Positions 12,301 to 25,600 of a stretch of DNA of 64,000 nt are shown here, in pieces. The notes under the pieces were generated by a model. The model was not told the origin of the DNA and made no database searches. It worked only from the letters and a program-made list of their open reading frames with translations. The translations under genes and the position numbers were made by a program. Source of the stretch: Petrosia ficiformis (lineage: Eukaryota; Porifera; Demospongiae; Haplosclerida; Petrosiidae); assembly GCA_947044365.1 (NCBI GenBank), contig OX345636.1, positions 36,605,212 to 36,669,211 on the forward strand. The letters run 5' to 3'. Position 1 is the stretch's first letter. Every line of letters begins with the position of its first letter.

Positions 12301-15300
12301 ACTATTCCATTGTCACAATTTATTCATTTAAGTAAGGTCCATAGTGCCATCCTTATGATTGCTTTCTGACAGGGTTAATCTGTATAATATATATATGTAT
12401 ATGTTTATGACACATACGCGTTGCATATGTAGTTAAGGAAGTATCTCAGGGGCACGATCAGTTAATAGTTGTGGTACAACATGTGCTCTAGCTACAGATC
12501 AGCTGGAAGATTCAGAAAGAATGCAGGTTGTAAAACTGCAACTAATACTAATATCAGCAGAAGTAAATTATAAAAAAAAAAGATGCAAGAATCTTTAACA
12601 AGAAAGAAAAGCCAATATGTATAATAACTTTTGAGTTTCAGACAGGAAAAAGTCATCAGCAATGGAACCCTAAAGAAATACTTTAGTTTAATCAAAGATC
12701 CGTGAAGTGTTACATCTCTTCAGACCCCAGTATTCAGACTACACATAAAGGTCCCTAGGGACATTATTGCCATCACCAATAATTGATACTCACCCCAAAG
12801 CAATTATAAGGATACTTTCTCACTGTTATGTTTACACATTCGTGTTAGGTTGTATATTATCGACTTGTTCATTATGGTAAATTAAAAATATTATTGCTGG
12901 ATATAAGGAGTGGTAGTGCATGAATGTGAAATTAGAGGATGTCGGGTTCTGACATACACTGTGCTATCTAACTGTAGTGTATATTTGCCGTGGGTGAATA
13001 ATGTATCCTCTTCCTGCATCTACTAGACATGGCTAGAGGTGTTGACTCGGGTAATTCCTCAGACTTATCAGTATTACACTCTCACTACATCAACGTGACA
13101 ATGGGATATAGCAATACTAATGTGTCTATAAGGGTGTAATCGCTTTTTACTCCAAGTATGCCTTGACACATGCCTGTTGAGTAGTTGATAGTTATTGGCC
13201 TAGAGAACTATGGAAGGCACAGGGTAGCAACTTAGCGCTTGTACTTATTATATATCCCTAAACAGTTAAATGATATTTAAACTGGGAAGTTTAAGATATT
13301 TAAAGTTGAGGAGGCCACTCACTTCCATATGTGTGTGACTGACTACTCAGAGTTTTAGGCATCCTACAATGTGCTCTAAATCTGTAAGCTATAACATCAC
13401 ACCGGAGACCCAAGCCATTGACAGTTTTAGGTAGAGTAAGTGACTATGTAGTTTCCAATAGGGATTCCAGTGACTATTTGATAATTAAAATTATCCTAAT
13501 TATTTTGTTTTGCATTAGGCATATGCTAAATGCGTTTTGTTTCACCACTTGTAATAAGATTACATGGTGTTTTGTATATAGCATATCTGATCCACAGTTT
13601 GATCCTTGTCCTATCAGTCTATTTGATTCTATATGAGCCCAAATATCTTATGGCCTACCTTAATTAACTATCCTTGTCGTTTGCCCCCTGCCTAGAGTAT
13701 GTGCTAAAAGGCAGGGAGGTTCTCCTACCCACTCAAGTCAAAAGGGTCTTCCTATCCTACTAGGCATCCTTGATCCACTGTGTGTGAACACAGGAACCTA
13801 TTGATTTCGATAAAGTTATGTTATGGGTGGAATTTGTTTTGCTTCTTGTGATGAGGGAAGTTCACTTGCCCATTGTCGAAGGCTTATTCCTCTTCCTTGT
13901 TATCACCCTCAGATACATGTGTATTTGCGTCAACCCATATACAAATCTTCAATATCAGGCTGTACACCATTTGGTGCTGGGACAACTTTGTATTTAAGCT
14001 GTAAAGGAGAGACTTTACGCCCAGTTCGGGCCCACATAGCAATACAGCACCCACCCAGGATGACATACCACTTTGTGACGATTGTAAGACAGGGATTAGA
14101 TGTAGAAGAATTCAATATTCCATAATTAATTTTTGCTATCGTAGTTTCACAATTAGAACACCTACTAAAGTTGCTCAATATTGTTTGAATGATTAAGACC
14201 CTTGGCTGATGAAACTTCGTTGCATATGCCTAACATTTTCAGACTCTAAGAGAATGCCTAACTCCATTATATTAACTTTTAGATGACTGATGTCACTCCA
14301 AATGTCTGTAATTTGTCATAGATAAGGTTAGCTAAAAAAAGTTATGGTTTTTCGGCTGGTCTTTGCCCTAAATATTAAGAATGGGGGGTATTTTGAAGGG
14401 GGGTGTCATGGGGGTTCGAAAGGAGCCCAGCCCCCTTGCCGCTTATGCAATTTGAAAAGGCAGTGGCCCCACCCACATTATCTGGTGGGTAGGTGAGACA
14501 TTTTCCTTGCTGTAAAACCCAATACTGCGAGTGTAGCTGGTTCCAACATGCTGTTGGGTTGACCCAGTTGCGGTCAAAAAAATGAGAACACTTCATTTGA
14601 AATAGTCCTACAAAGCATTTGGGGACTTTTGAGTCCTGGTAAGCATGTTGCTAGAAGTAGTACTCCATGTCAAGAAAGGAGCCATGTTTGGGATACTGAA
14701 AGTGAATGAGTGCCAAAATATATGCAGCTGAGTCACCAGTGTTGGAAACAAGAAGAATTTTGAAAAGCAAGCTCAGTCCTCTAAGGGTTAAGGTCACAAG
14801 GTCCTTCCTGCTTAGTGAATGGGTCTGTCACATAATTTTCTTTTGTTGTGGCTTTTGTTAAGCACATGTAGCTATACTATTCAAATTTTGTTTGTATTTA
14901 TGATGTTTATTTATTTTACATTAAGTTGCGTTAGGTTATGATGCGGGAAACATATTGTACTCTCTTCTTGCTCATATTGGCCCAAACCAGACCCCCACAT
15001 CAACATCACAAGGTCACAAGGGTGTAGTAGTCACTTTAGTGAAGTTAATTTGACATGTGGTGCAGTCCCCTTTTTATGCCAAGGATGCCTGCTTGCCAGT
15101 TAATATCCTAGGGGAAAAGCCCTTGTGAAATTACAAATCCCTTTTTCCAACGAAATTTTAATAGCTATGGAAGATTCAGGATCCCATTTATTGATATGTC
15201 AAAACAGTTGATTATAATCTGCAACACTTGTATTGTATGCTGATAGTACACTGAAGTATCACTTACTTGCATATGAGGTGGTTGAAACCCATCACCCTTT

Positions 15301-18300
15301 CCACTTGCACACATTTCTGAGACTTCATTCTTCATTATATCCAATAGTGATGAACGTAGGTTTTTTGCATCAAGTTCAATATACTGTCCATTTCGATCTT
15401 TTGACGGTATTTTCCCCTCAAAGTATCTCATGTGATAACTTTCTTCCATAAAATGACATCTGCGATACATATACCTACAATTTGACAAACAAAAATCATT
15501 ATTGAGTACATGATAACGTGTATACACTGAATACAGACCTAATGAACATTCGTTGGTACAATTTCCTAGTTTTCACATGAGCGGGCAATATTTCATTGAA
15601 CAGTTCAACACATTCTGTGGAATCGAGATCCTCACAGTCTCCTATTCTGACTCCATGATCCTTGTTCTCTTTTTTAAATAATCTTTTCCATCTAGGAGGA
15701 ACTGAACAATTTAAATGACAACTCAAAATATAAATCAACTACAATATAAACCAACCATTGTGCAGTCTATCAAGTTGGTGTAATTCTTTTGCTTTGAAGT
15801 ATTTACAGACTAGCATAGCATCAGCTGACGAGGCATCATATGCAATAGATACAGCACTTATACACTTTTTTGTACCAATGAATGAGAAAATTGGGAAACG
15901 TTTATTAAAGTCTGTCAGGTATGACTCTTCCTGTGATGCCTTGTTAAGCACAGGAACCTATGAAAATGTTGCACATGACATAATTATCTAGTACAGTTTG
16001 CTTAGTGTCAGTACCTCAACATAAATCTGTAATCTCTTGAACTGATTTAAAGAAAATGATTCCCCAGTCTGGTAATCTTCCACGTAACCAGAAATGAGCA
16101 TGCTGAAGAAAAACCAGTTTATCAATTTGCATGAATTCACAAATGCCTTTCTTTCCTCTTCAGTTACCTAATGTTATAAGTGTTAGGTATAGTATCAGAG
16201 AGCAAATATTCGACACAAGAGTGGATTTAGGAGAAATAATGAAATTGTGCAGATATAACAAGCAAATGTTAGAAAATGTTATATATAAGCATACACATAA
16301 TCTTAATCATTAGAGTATATGATCTTCATGATCCCATAGGAGAGGCCCCTTTTACCTTTGGTGTTTGAAAGTACTTATATATTAAATGCAAGAATTGATG
16401 TGGAGGGTAAACTGGCATATGTAAGCATCACCAGATACAGATAGAGAGGGGTGGTTTGGGATTATGTCAAAAATGTCTTTAACTACCACCAAAGGCCCAG
16501 ACTGTCTGTGTCAAATATTGTCACCAAAGTCTCAACGCATGTGGATATGTTATTATATTGCTGTTTTATATGTAAATGCCAATCATGCTATTGGTAATTC
16601 AATTGGAAAGTCATTCTACACTGCCAAAGCTTTAGTTTGAGGGAGGATGATGAAATATGTTAGAGAGTAGAGACTCGCCACGATATGACTCCCAATACTC
16701 CACCTCAACATGGACAAGGTTAATAATTACAATGCAAATAACAAAGAATGACAAGCAAACCTTAATGAAGGGCAAAGTGAAATTGATATGAATCATACAT
16801 TCATCACTTCTTTGTGAGGTACAATTCAGTTTATGAATGCACCTTTGAACATCAAATCCTTCATTAACAGGAATTGTGAGATGTGCCCATTTTTTCACTT
16901 CAATGACATGTTTTATATAATGAGACTTGCCATTTCCTAAGTAAAATTATCATAACCTAACATTCTAAAGATGGTAAAATTAGTAATACATTATAAAATC
17001 ATTACTTATACACTGATCTATCATTCAACTCTCTTTATATGCTTTTATATCAATAATTATAATAATTATTATACAATTATGTTTATGTTCTTATGGCCTG
17101 CAGAACCATCCCTATTATTGCTTTCCATGTGGTGTCTTGTATAAATATATATATTTATTTTTCATTATCACACATACATCAATTTTTATAGTTAAGGAGA
17201 ATGATGGATGTAGTGCGTAAATGTCCACTTTAGCTACAGTAGACAGGTAGGATGAATTAAACTAAGGGAAACTGTTATTACTAGCTGTTGTAGCTAAAAT
17301 ACATTGTAATAACTGTTAAAAAGTAAGAAGAATGAAAAAACAATAACGTTGTTAGGACTTAAGTCATCAAAAATGATTATTAGTGACAACAAAGCAACTT
17401 TATTCTCCATAATATCTTGTTTTGTATTTTCATGTAATTTGTAAAACTACAGACCATAAAGTGTCAGTTAAACTCACTCACATCAGGAAAGTATTGAATC
17501 CATTGTAAAAGTGGTAGTTACGTTTATGTAAAACATTAAGTGCTTGCATGAATAATATTACAGCTTTACTACTTTATTCGAATTCTGTTATAGGGAAATT
17601 AGATACTATAGAAGTATATACTCTATTGATTCTACTTTCATAATAGTTCTGACACTTGCATAGTGGCTTGCTGCTATGTAGTAAATGTCATTTGCTTGAA
17701 TGTCATCTAACTTGATGCGTAGAAGCAACAACATGCAGGTTCAGGTTTATTTATGGTTAGTAATAATTTTCTAAGAGTAATTAAGAATTACCAGCATGTC
17801 CATAAACTAGTTCACATAAAATCTGCTTCTTCAAAGGTTCCATGTCAATTCGTGTTTGCTTATCTGGAGACAACTATGAAAAGAATAAGAAAATTATGAT
17901 TAAAATAAAGTATTAACTATAAAAACTGGAATTTAAACAAACAGTCACAATGATTGTCCGCTGCATGCATAAATAACATACATAATCCTGGTAACACCAT
18001 GGCATTGTTCTCATGATTGAGACACTGGTTTCAATAAAGACAACATCATACTCAATTTGGTTTCTATTTCCATTCTCAAGCAGTTTCACACACTCCTTAA
18101 TGACAATCTACAGAAACATTAATAACAGTAACAACAATATGATGTGAGTAAATTAAAGAGAGATCTACAAAACATACCTCTTGAATGTCAAGTGAGAGAA
18201 CATTGATGTCAATCATTATATACCGAAAGTGATGATAATTCTTTACTCTCTCAAAGAACAAAGTAACAGCTTCTTGTGTTGTAATGTGTGTACAGGCTAA

Positions 18301-19479
18301 AACTTGGAAAGGATTAGGCAATTTCCCCAAAAGATTAAGAGCAACAGTGTAAACCTCATTGTCACTGGAATCAATCATGGAATACAGTCGAAAGAAAACT
18401 GATTTGATCTCATAGCTTGTTGAAGGATGTCGTAGCTTACCCAGTAGATGCTGGGGTATGTAATCTTTCGATGCTAATTCAATAAAATATCCCATAGTTG
18501 AGAAGATATCATCTGATACATTTACTTGTTGGGACTCTACTACCTGTTATATAGAATGGTTGATTAAAATTCATAATTATTAATCTTACACTCACAGTTG
18601 TTATGGTTTGCTTCTGAGATTCATTGATTGGTGTGCCTGCATATAACATACTACAATCAACTGCATTGATAATAAAAGCAACATTTGATGGTCCAGTTTT
18701 TAAAAGTTGGTACATCTGAAAAATCTTCAAGTTTGAGAAAAATGAAAGCAAAGGATAGGCTTTTCTCTTTCCAGGCATCTCAGTTGTCCATTTGTGAAGT
18801 TCTTGTCTAAACTCATTATGCTACATCATGTGAAAAATACATATACACCTAGTATACATTGATACTTTGTAATAACAATCTTTTGAACGATAATTAATAG
18901 TTAGCGTATATATAATTTTATATATTATATCAGAAACCAACGAAACAAAACGAGAGGGAACGGGCGTGCAACTCCCATGCAATTAATAAATAAAGCCCAG
19001 ATAATTAGTTGCATGAGGTTACTATTTTTAGACTCTCACTATGTTGCCACGCCCATCGCAAATGTAACAGCTACAGTCCAGTACTGCAAACCCTTAGTAT
19101 CAATGGTTACTAAATATAAGTATTCCAGCTCATGATTTACTCAAAACAGCTATTAGGAAGATACAAAGCAAAGAAGTTATTTACCACAAGTACCATTAGT
19201 AGATTTTCTAAGTAAAATTGCTGCAATTGCATTTTAAATTCCTTATTTGCTCACATCAACATTGTAGAATCAACTATCAATCAACTAGAGAGACACTTGA
19301 CAGTATCAAAAACATATTTGTGTCCCAAACCTCTCTGAAGGTATGAGTGGATAAATAGTATGCTAGTGAAGCTATTAAGCAGTAAAAGGTGCATGATTGC
19401 CAGAGTAATTTATAACTTTCTATTTTCACCTATATCCCAAAATCAAATTTTCGCAGAGCTGGTCGCACATACATATATG

Positions 19480-19524
<45 letters not shown>

Positions 19525-19607
19525 CAGCCTACTTTGAGGTTCATATGCGCAATATAAACTTACATGCCCAATTGAAAATGAGTGGACTATAAATGTCATT
19601 ATAAGAT

Positions 19608-19654
<47 letters not shown>

Positions 19655-22600
19655 TATATATATATATTATATATATATATAATATATTTATATAGAATAT
19701 ATCCCTCCTGCCAGGGATATAACACCCATTCTATAGCCATAATCAGTATGATGAGGGATAGTAACTGACAGCGAACTAACAAATTGTACGATCTATCAGA
19801 CCAACAAAAAATGTATTCTAACATTCTTTTTCTGATGAACACTGAAGTATCAGCATAAACATCTGCATGCACACATTATCCAACTTTTCAATTATTAAAT
19901 CCCAGTATATATTATATAAACCATGTATAGTTGTTCCACATCTCCCCTCTTAAGTTAGTATGTAAAACATTCAGAAGGTTGGATCACAACACCAGTTCGA
20001 GATCGAGTTTTAATGACTCTAGTAGGTGAATTCTCTTCAATGGTTGTTTGTACTGGTTCAGTTCAGGTTCGTAAATGGTACGATTTCTCCAGACTTGACC
20101 AGAGGTTACATCCAGTATGTAAGACCTTGGAGTATTGGCTGGCTGTATTATTCTTCCGGGAATTTGGTTATCTCATGTTTGAAGCCATAAAGGGAGATCA
20201 TTTGGTAGAGAAGGTACAGGTCGAACTCTATGATGTCTTTCATATCCATGTTTCTGATCCATTTTAAACATTTTATCTGACGATTTAAACTTCTCCAAAT
20301 AGGGCCATTCTGGTATAAAGTGTTCCTTCACTTGAGGTACATCTGTTTTGATATGTCGTCCCATTAAAAGTTCTGCCAGACTCAGTCTGCACCAAGGCAT
20401 TGGTGTCGCCCTGTAACTAACAAGAGCAACATAAAGGTATGGAGAATACTCCAACAAGTTCTTAGCAGTTTTTACTGATCTCTCGGCTTGTCCATTTGCC
20501 TGAGGATAATGCGGGCTACTGGTAACATGGTTAAAAGTATAGGTCTCAGCAAACTTTACCATTCTATGGGAGTCCAACTGTGGTTCGTTGTCGCTGACAA
20601 GTGTAGGAGAAATCCCATGGCAAGAGAAGATAGCTATCAGTTGTCTCACCACACTAAGTGATGTAAGCTTAATAATGTTTTGGGAATGCCATGTCTAGAG
20701 AAAATTGACTTCAGAACCTTGATGACACTAGATGACGTTGTGGATGAGAGTTTAATAACTTCTGGGTATCTTGAGAAATAGTCTACTATTAACAGGTAGT
20801 TTACTCCTTTTACTACAAAGAGATCTGTACCTACTCTCTGCCAGGGGTAATCAGGGAGTTCTGATGGAATAAGAGGTTGACTTTTTGGAGTTGAATTTTT
20901 CACACTCTGTTCTATCAAATGTTTGATTTGTTGGGATAGTCCGGGCCACCATACAGAAGATTTAGCACGGAGGTGACATTGTTCTATTCCTTGATGTCCC
21001 TGGTGAATCTTCGATAATGTCTCTTGGTGGGGAGATTTTGGGACGACAATTTGTTTTCCATGAAGTAGTAGTTTGTTGTGGATACTCAATTCACTTCGAA
21101 CTTTCCAGTATGGTCCTACGGCTATATCAATATTGTTTTTAGTTGGCCATTCCTGCTGGCAGTACTCAATAAGTCTTGAGCAGGTTGAGTCTGCCACCTG
21201 TGCCTTACGGTATTCGTCAAGTCTCGTGTTGCTAGCTGGGAGATGAGCCACACAGGCATCTATAAAAATCTCTCCTATTTCTTGAAGTTCCGAGATATCA
21301 GATTTTAGTGGTGATCGTGATAACGTGTCAGCTGTGTATATGAGTTTCCCAGGTACATGGACAATTGAATAGCTGAATCTGTCTAGTCTTAGTCGAAATC
21401 GTAGCACTCTAGGGGGTAGACTATCCAAGTTCTTCATTCCCAATAGAGGGACCAGAGGCTTGTGATCAGTCTCTATCATAAACTTCAGACCAATAAGATA
21501 ACTTGCAAATTTCTCACATGCCCATGTGGTGGCCAAAGCCTCCTTCTCAATTTGGGCATACCATCGTTCGGTTTCAGTCATTGTACAAGAGGCAAATGCT
21601 ACAGGTTTCCACAAATCATTGCTCTTTTGCAGTAATACAGCTCCTAAACCATAGGATGATGAATCGGCAGACACCTTTGTTTGGGCTTCTGGATTGTAGA
21701 GGATGAGAGTAGTTGGTTGTGAAAGCTCGTTCTTGATACTAGAGGATGCTTACTCTTGATTAGGACCCCACAGCCACGCTTGCTTTTTGCTGAGCAGGTC
21801 TCGAAGAGGCTAGGTGAGCTCTGCTAGGTTTCTCGAGAATTTTCCTAGCTGGTTAACCATACCGAGGAACCGTCTGAGTTCGGGGACGTTTGTTGGGGGT
21901 TTCATCTGAAGGATTGATAAGGTCTTTGCCGGGTCAGCTTGGATTCCATTTTCATCTATAAGGTGACCAAGAAAAGTTATTTTAGATTTTGCAAACTCAC
22001 ATTTATCAATGTTCAGTGTGACACCTGCTTCTTTGATCCGTATGAGGACGGTATTTACTCTCTTGTGGTGTTCTTCCATGTCTGTTGCAAAAATTAGGAT
22101 GTCATCCATTAAGCAGAGAACTCCTTCTAGCCCTCTAAGAATGTTGTTCATTCTCTTCTGGAAGAGTTCCGGGGCACTCGATATTCCGAAGGGTAATTTG
22201 TTGAAGCAGTATCTGTCGTAAGGTGTTATGAATGTAGTGAGCAGTCTTGACTCTTTTGAGAGTGGAATCTGCCAGAACCCACTGTTGGCGTCCAATATGC
22301 TGAAGACTTTGGCTCCCGCTAGTTGTGCTAGATTGTCATTGACCTTTGCGAGAGGGTGCACTTCATGATGAACACCTTCGTTGAGAGGCTTAAGGTCAAC
22401 AAAGATTCGAATGGACCCCGAGTTCTTCGAGACTACCACCATTCCAGCACACCATGGTGTTGGCTGGTCCACCTTGGAAATTACACCAATATACTCCATT
22501 CTATCTAGTTTCTGTAGAACGTTTTGCAATGGGACATTCCTGGCTGTGAAGAGAGAGAAGGGTTTGGCGTCTGATTTCAGTTGAATCTCGTATTCCTCAC

Positions 22601-25600
22601 CAAGAGTTCCAAGGCCTTGAAAGACTGAGGGAAATTGGTCCCACACTTCATCTTTTAAAGCATCCAGATGTTGATTTTAGCATCCAGATGTTGATTTTAG
22701 CCGCTAAGTTCAAGGGAGTGATTGCTTCAGATATCGCTGTAAATTCTGCACCTGTGTCCATCTTGAAGGTGAGCATCTGTATTTGCAGTCAGAGTTTGAT
22801 TGTCTATGATGTCTCCAGACTGGTTGTCAGTGTGTCTAAGAATGCAGTGTCAAGATGGCTTTCACTTGTGACTTCTGATACCGGTACCATCGATGTTCGT
22901 TTGGAGTAACACTGTGTACTATAGTGGCCTTTCTTCTGGAACCGACGGCACCTAACGTCTCTAGCTGGGCATTTATCCCTCGAATGTAGTTCTTTCCCGC
23001 AAAGGGTACACTGTTTCGAATGCTTAGGACTGGGTTTAGCTCTTGGTCTGTTTTTGAAATATCCCCGATGTGATTGTATTTCTTCAAGAGTGCTCGAGCT
23101 TCCTCCCTTGAGTAACTGTTGTTGCTCTTGGATCGCTTCTCTTTGGCGTATCCTTTTCTTGGCTTTTTCTAGTGTTAGGTCTGCGTCCATTTTTAAGCTC
23201 TCGGAGAGAGCAGAATCTTTAATCCCCACAACTAGTCGGTCTCTGATCATTTCCAACTTCAATTCTCAGTAGTCGCAGTTATCTGTGAGATGATACAAGT
23301 GTGTAATATACTGTTCAGCTGATTCACCTTCCAGTTGCTTTCAACAATTAGAAGATTACGTTTTGGGTATCTGGCCGAAGGAATCGAATTTCAACATAAC
23401 AGTGTCGTATGCTCGAGTCTCTTCCTGAGAGGGATTGGTTGATGAGAGGACGTCTTCTGCTTCTTCGCCGAGACAATATAGTGTGTTGACTTGTTTACTT
23501 GCATCATCTTGAGATAGACCTGAAGCGACTCAGAATTGCTCAAATCGCCTCTTCCATTGTGTCATATCCCACTTCTGACACCATGTAATGTTAGCGGATT
23601 CACTAATAACTCAATCCTCATAAAACAAGAATAATAAAAAAAATTTTCAATAAAAATGAAAGAAGATGTAGGGATGTCAAAACCCCGAAAGCATGCAAAC
23701 AAGGTTGGGAAGCTAACATAGGACACAAAATCACTTCCATATAACCCTACATAAGTACAGCAGCTCCTTGTATTGTCTTTTATAGCACTGTAAGTACTTA
23801 TGTAGGGTTATATGGAAGTGATTTTGGGTCCTATGTTAGCTTCCCAACCTTGTTTGCATGCTTTTGGGGTTTTGACATCCCTACATCTTCTTTCATTTTT
23901 ATTGAAAATGTTTCCATTGTTTTTTCCCTGAATGGCGTGAATATTGTTTGTAGATTACAGAAATACTATATATCATTATGGAATCATACAAAAATAAATG
24001 CATTCAAATTTGTTCATCAATAAAAGTCAGTCTTTTGTATTTATGTATTGATTATCATTCTCTTTCACTTACAGATGATGTATATTCTCTATTTCACTTA
24101 CAGCACTGTCTGCCATCCTACAAGAAGTAGTGTCAGTCACTGTGTCAACCATTCAGTATTCCAATACTTATCATAGTATTACACAATGGCTTTAATATTA
24201 ATAATTATTATATTCATTATTATAAGAATGTATTTTCTCACAAATGTTATTGCGAGCAACAAACACTTCTACCTTTTCAGCTTCCATGTTCTGAGTACAC
24301 GGATGCGCATGCGTAATTAAATTCCACTTAGGAAAATGGCGTCTAATTCGAGATCAAATCTTTGTAGTCGTTGAGACTGTCTTCTTTCATAGTATCTGTA
24401 GATATCATTTCAATACTTGTAGACCAGAATTTTACTATGAATGCGACTGGAATGGTGCTAGAATCATTGTGATATTTCAACAAACAAAAAAATGATTTGT
24501 CTGAAAAATAATATTAATATTAATATTAATATTAATATTAATAATATGATGAAGATTTTGCCAGTTTTGCCATTCACCGGTTCTCTACCTTAACGACAAC
24601 ATTTGTCCATCTAGAAGATGTTGGTAGTCATAAAAACACTAGATATGAATAGGTATGTGTGTATTAAAACCTATCTGTATATATTACCAGAGATTTCAGG
24701 TCATCACTTGCAATTGAAATGTATGGGCGGCCATTTTTTTTCCGTGCCATCCCTACATAGAGAGTACTACCGTACTCTCTGATAAGAAAGATGTCTTGTA
24801 TTTATACAAGATCCAATAGAATGTTCCAGATACATAATTAAGAAACTGTGAACCTAACACCACTAAACACATTGTAATTACACAAATAAACACCTGAGAG
24901 GACATTATATTAAAAGGTCACATAGTTAACATAGGTTACCTCGACACCACATACAATTGATCAAATACTGGAAACGCATCAATCTAAGTTGAAACCTGAG
25001 AACTCTGGGGGGAGTGAATCCAAATTTTTCTTTCCCAATATGGGAACCAGGAGCTGGTGGTCAGTTTCAAGCTGGATTTAATTACCAAGAAAGTAGCCTA
25101 AAAATTCGTCGTAATGTGATATTTGAAAGAGTTCGATTTAACCATTATAACCAACTACAGGGTGAATCCTCAGAACAATATATTGCTGTACTGCATAACC
25201 TAGCGGAGACTTGAAATTTCAAGGGTTGAAGGACGAAATGATTCAAGATGAATTAGTTGTTGGCATCTGACACCAGACATTATCCGAACGACTTCAAATG
25301 GACCCATAACTTGACATGGAAAAAGCTAAGAAGGCTATATGACAAAATGACTCTGTCCATGAACAACAACATTTGCTCAAGCCTGACAGCAATCAGGACA
25401 GTAGCCTTGAATTTGTGAAAATGAAACCTCACTGCTGGCATAGAAAGCCGTTCAAACTAGGGGGATTCCCTAAAGTGAATAGTAGCTACACATGTAAGAG
25501 ATGTGGTAAGGATTGTCGAAATAGAATAGACTGCCCAGCTAAAGGAGCTACATGTTACAAATGCTGAAAACGTGGACATATTTGCTCACAGGGCTTTGTT

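Larger units (their letters stand above)
19937..23584 (-). mobile_element. Gypsy-like LTR retrotransposon internal region (SURL/Mag-like), decayed
   Basis: Reading right to left: primer-binding site TGGTGTCAGAAGTGGGA (about 23568-23584), matching a tRNA-Leu 3' end as in sea-urchin SURL elements; gag with zinc knuckle; protease; reverse transcriptase; RNase H; integrase; and a polypurine tract AAGAGGGGAG near 19945. Complete LTRs are not seen: the right one is cut off by a hairpin element at about 23620 and the left one runs into a TA repeat. Several stops and at least one duplication inside integrase make it inactive. Confidence 0.88.

Noticed and set aside
16103..16130. CAG acceptor inside exon 21
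   Set aside because: Using it breaks the phase with exon 20; reading through gives an open, phase-consistent exon.
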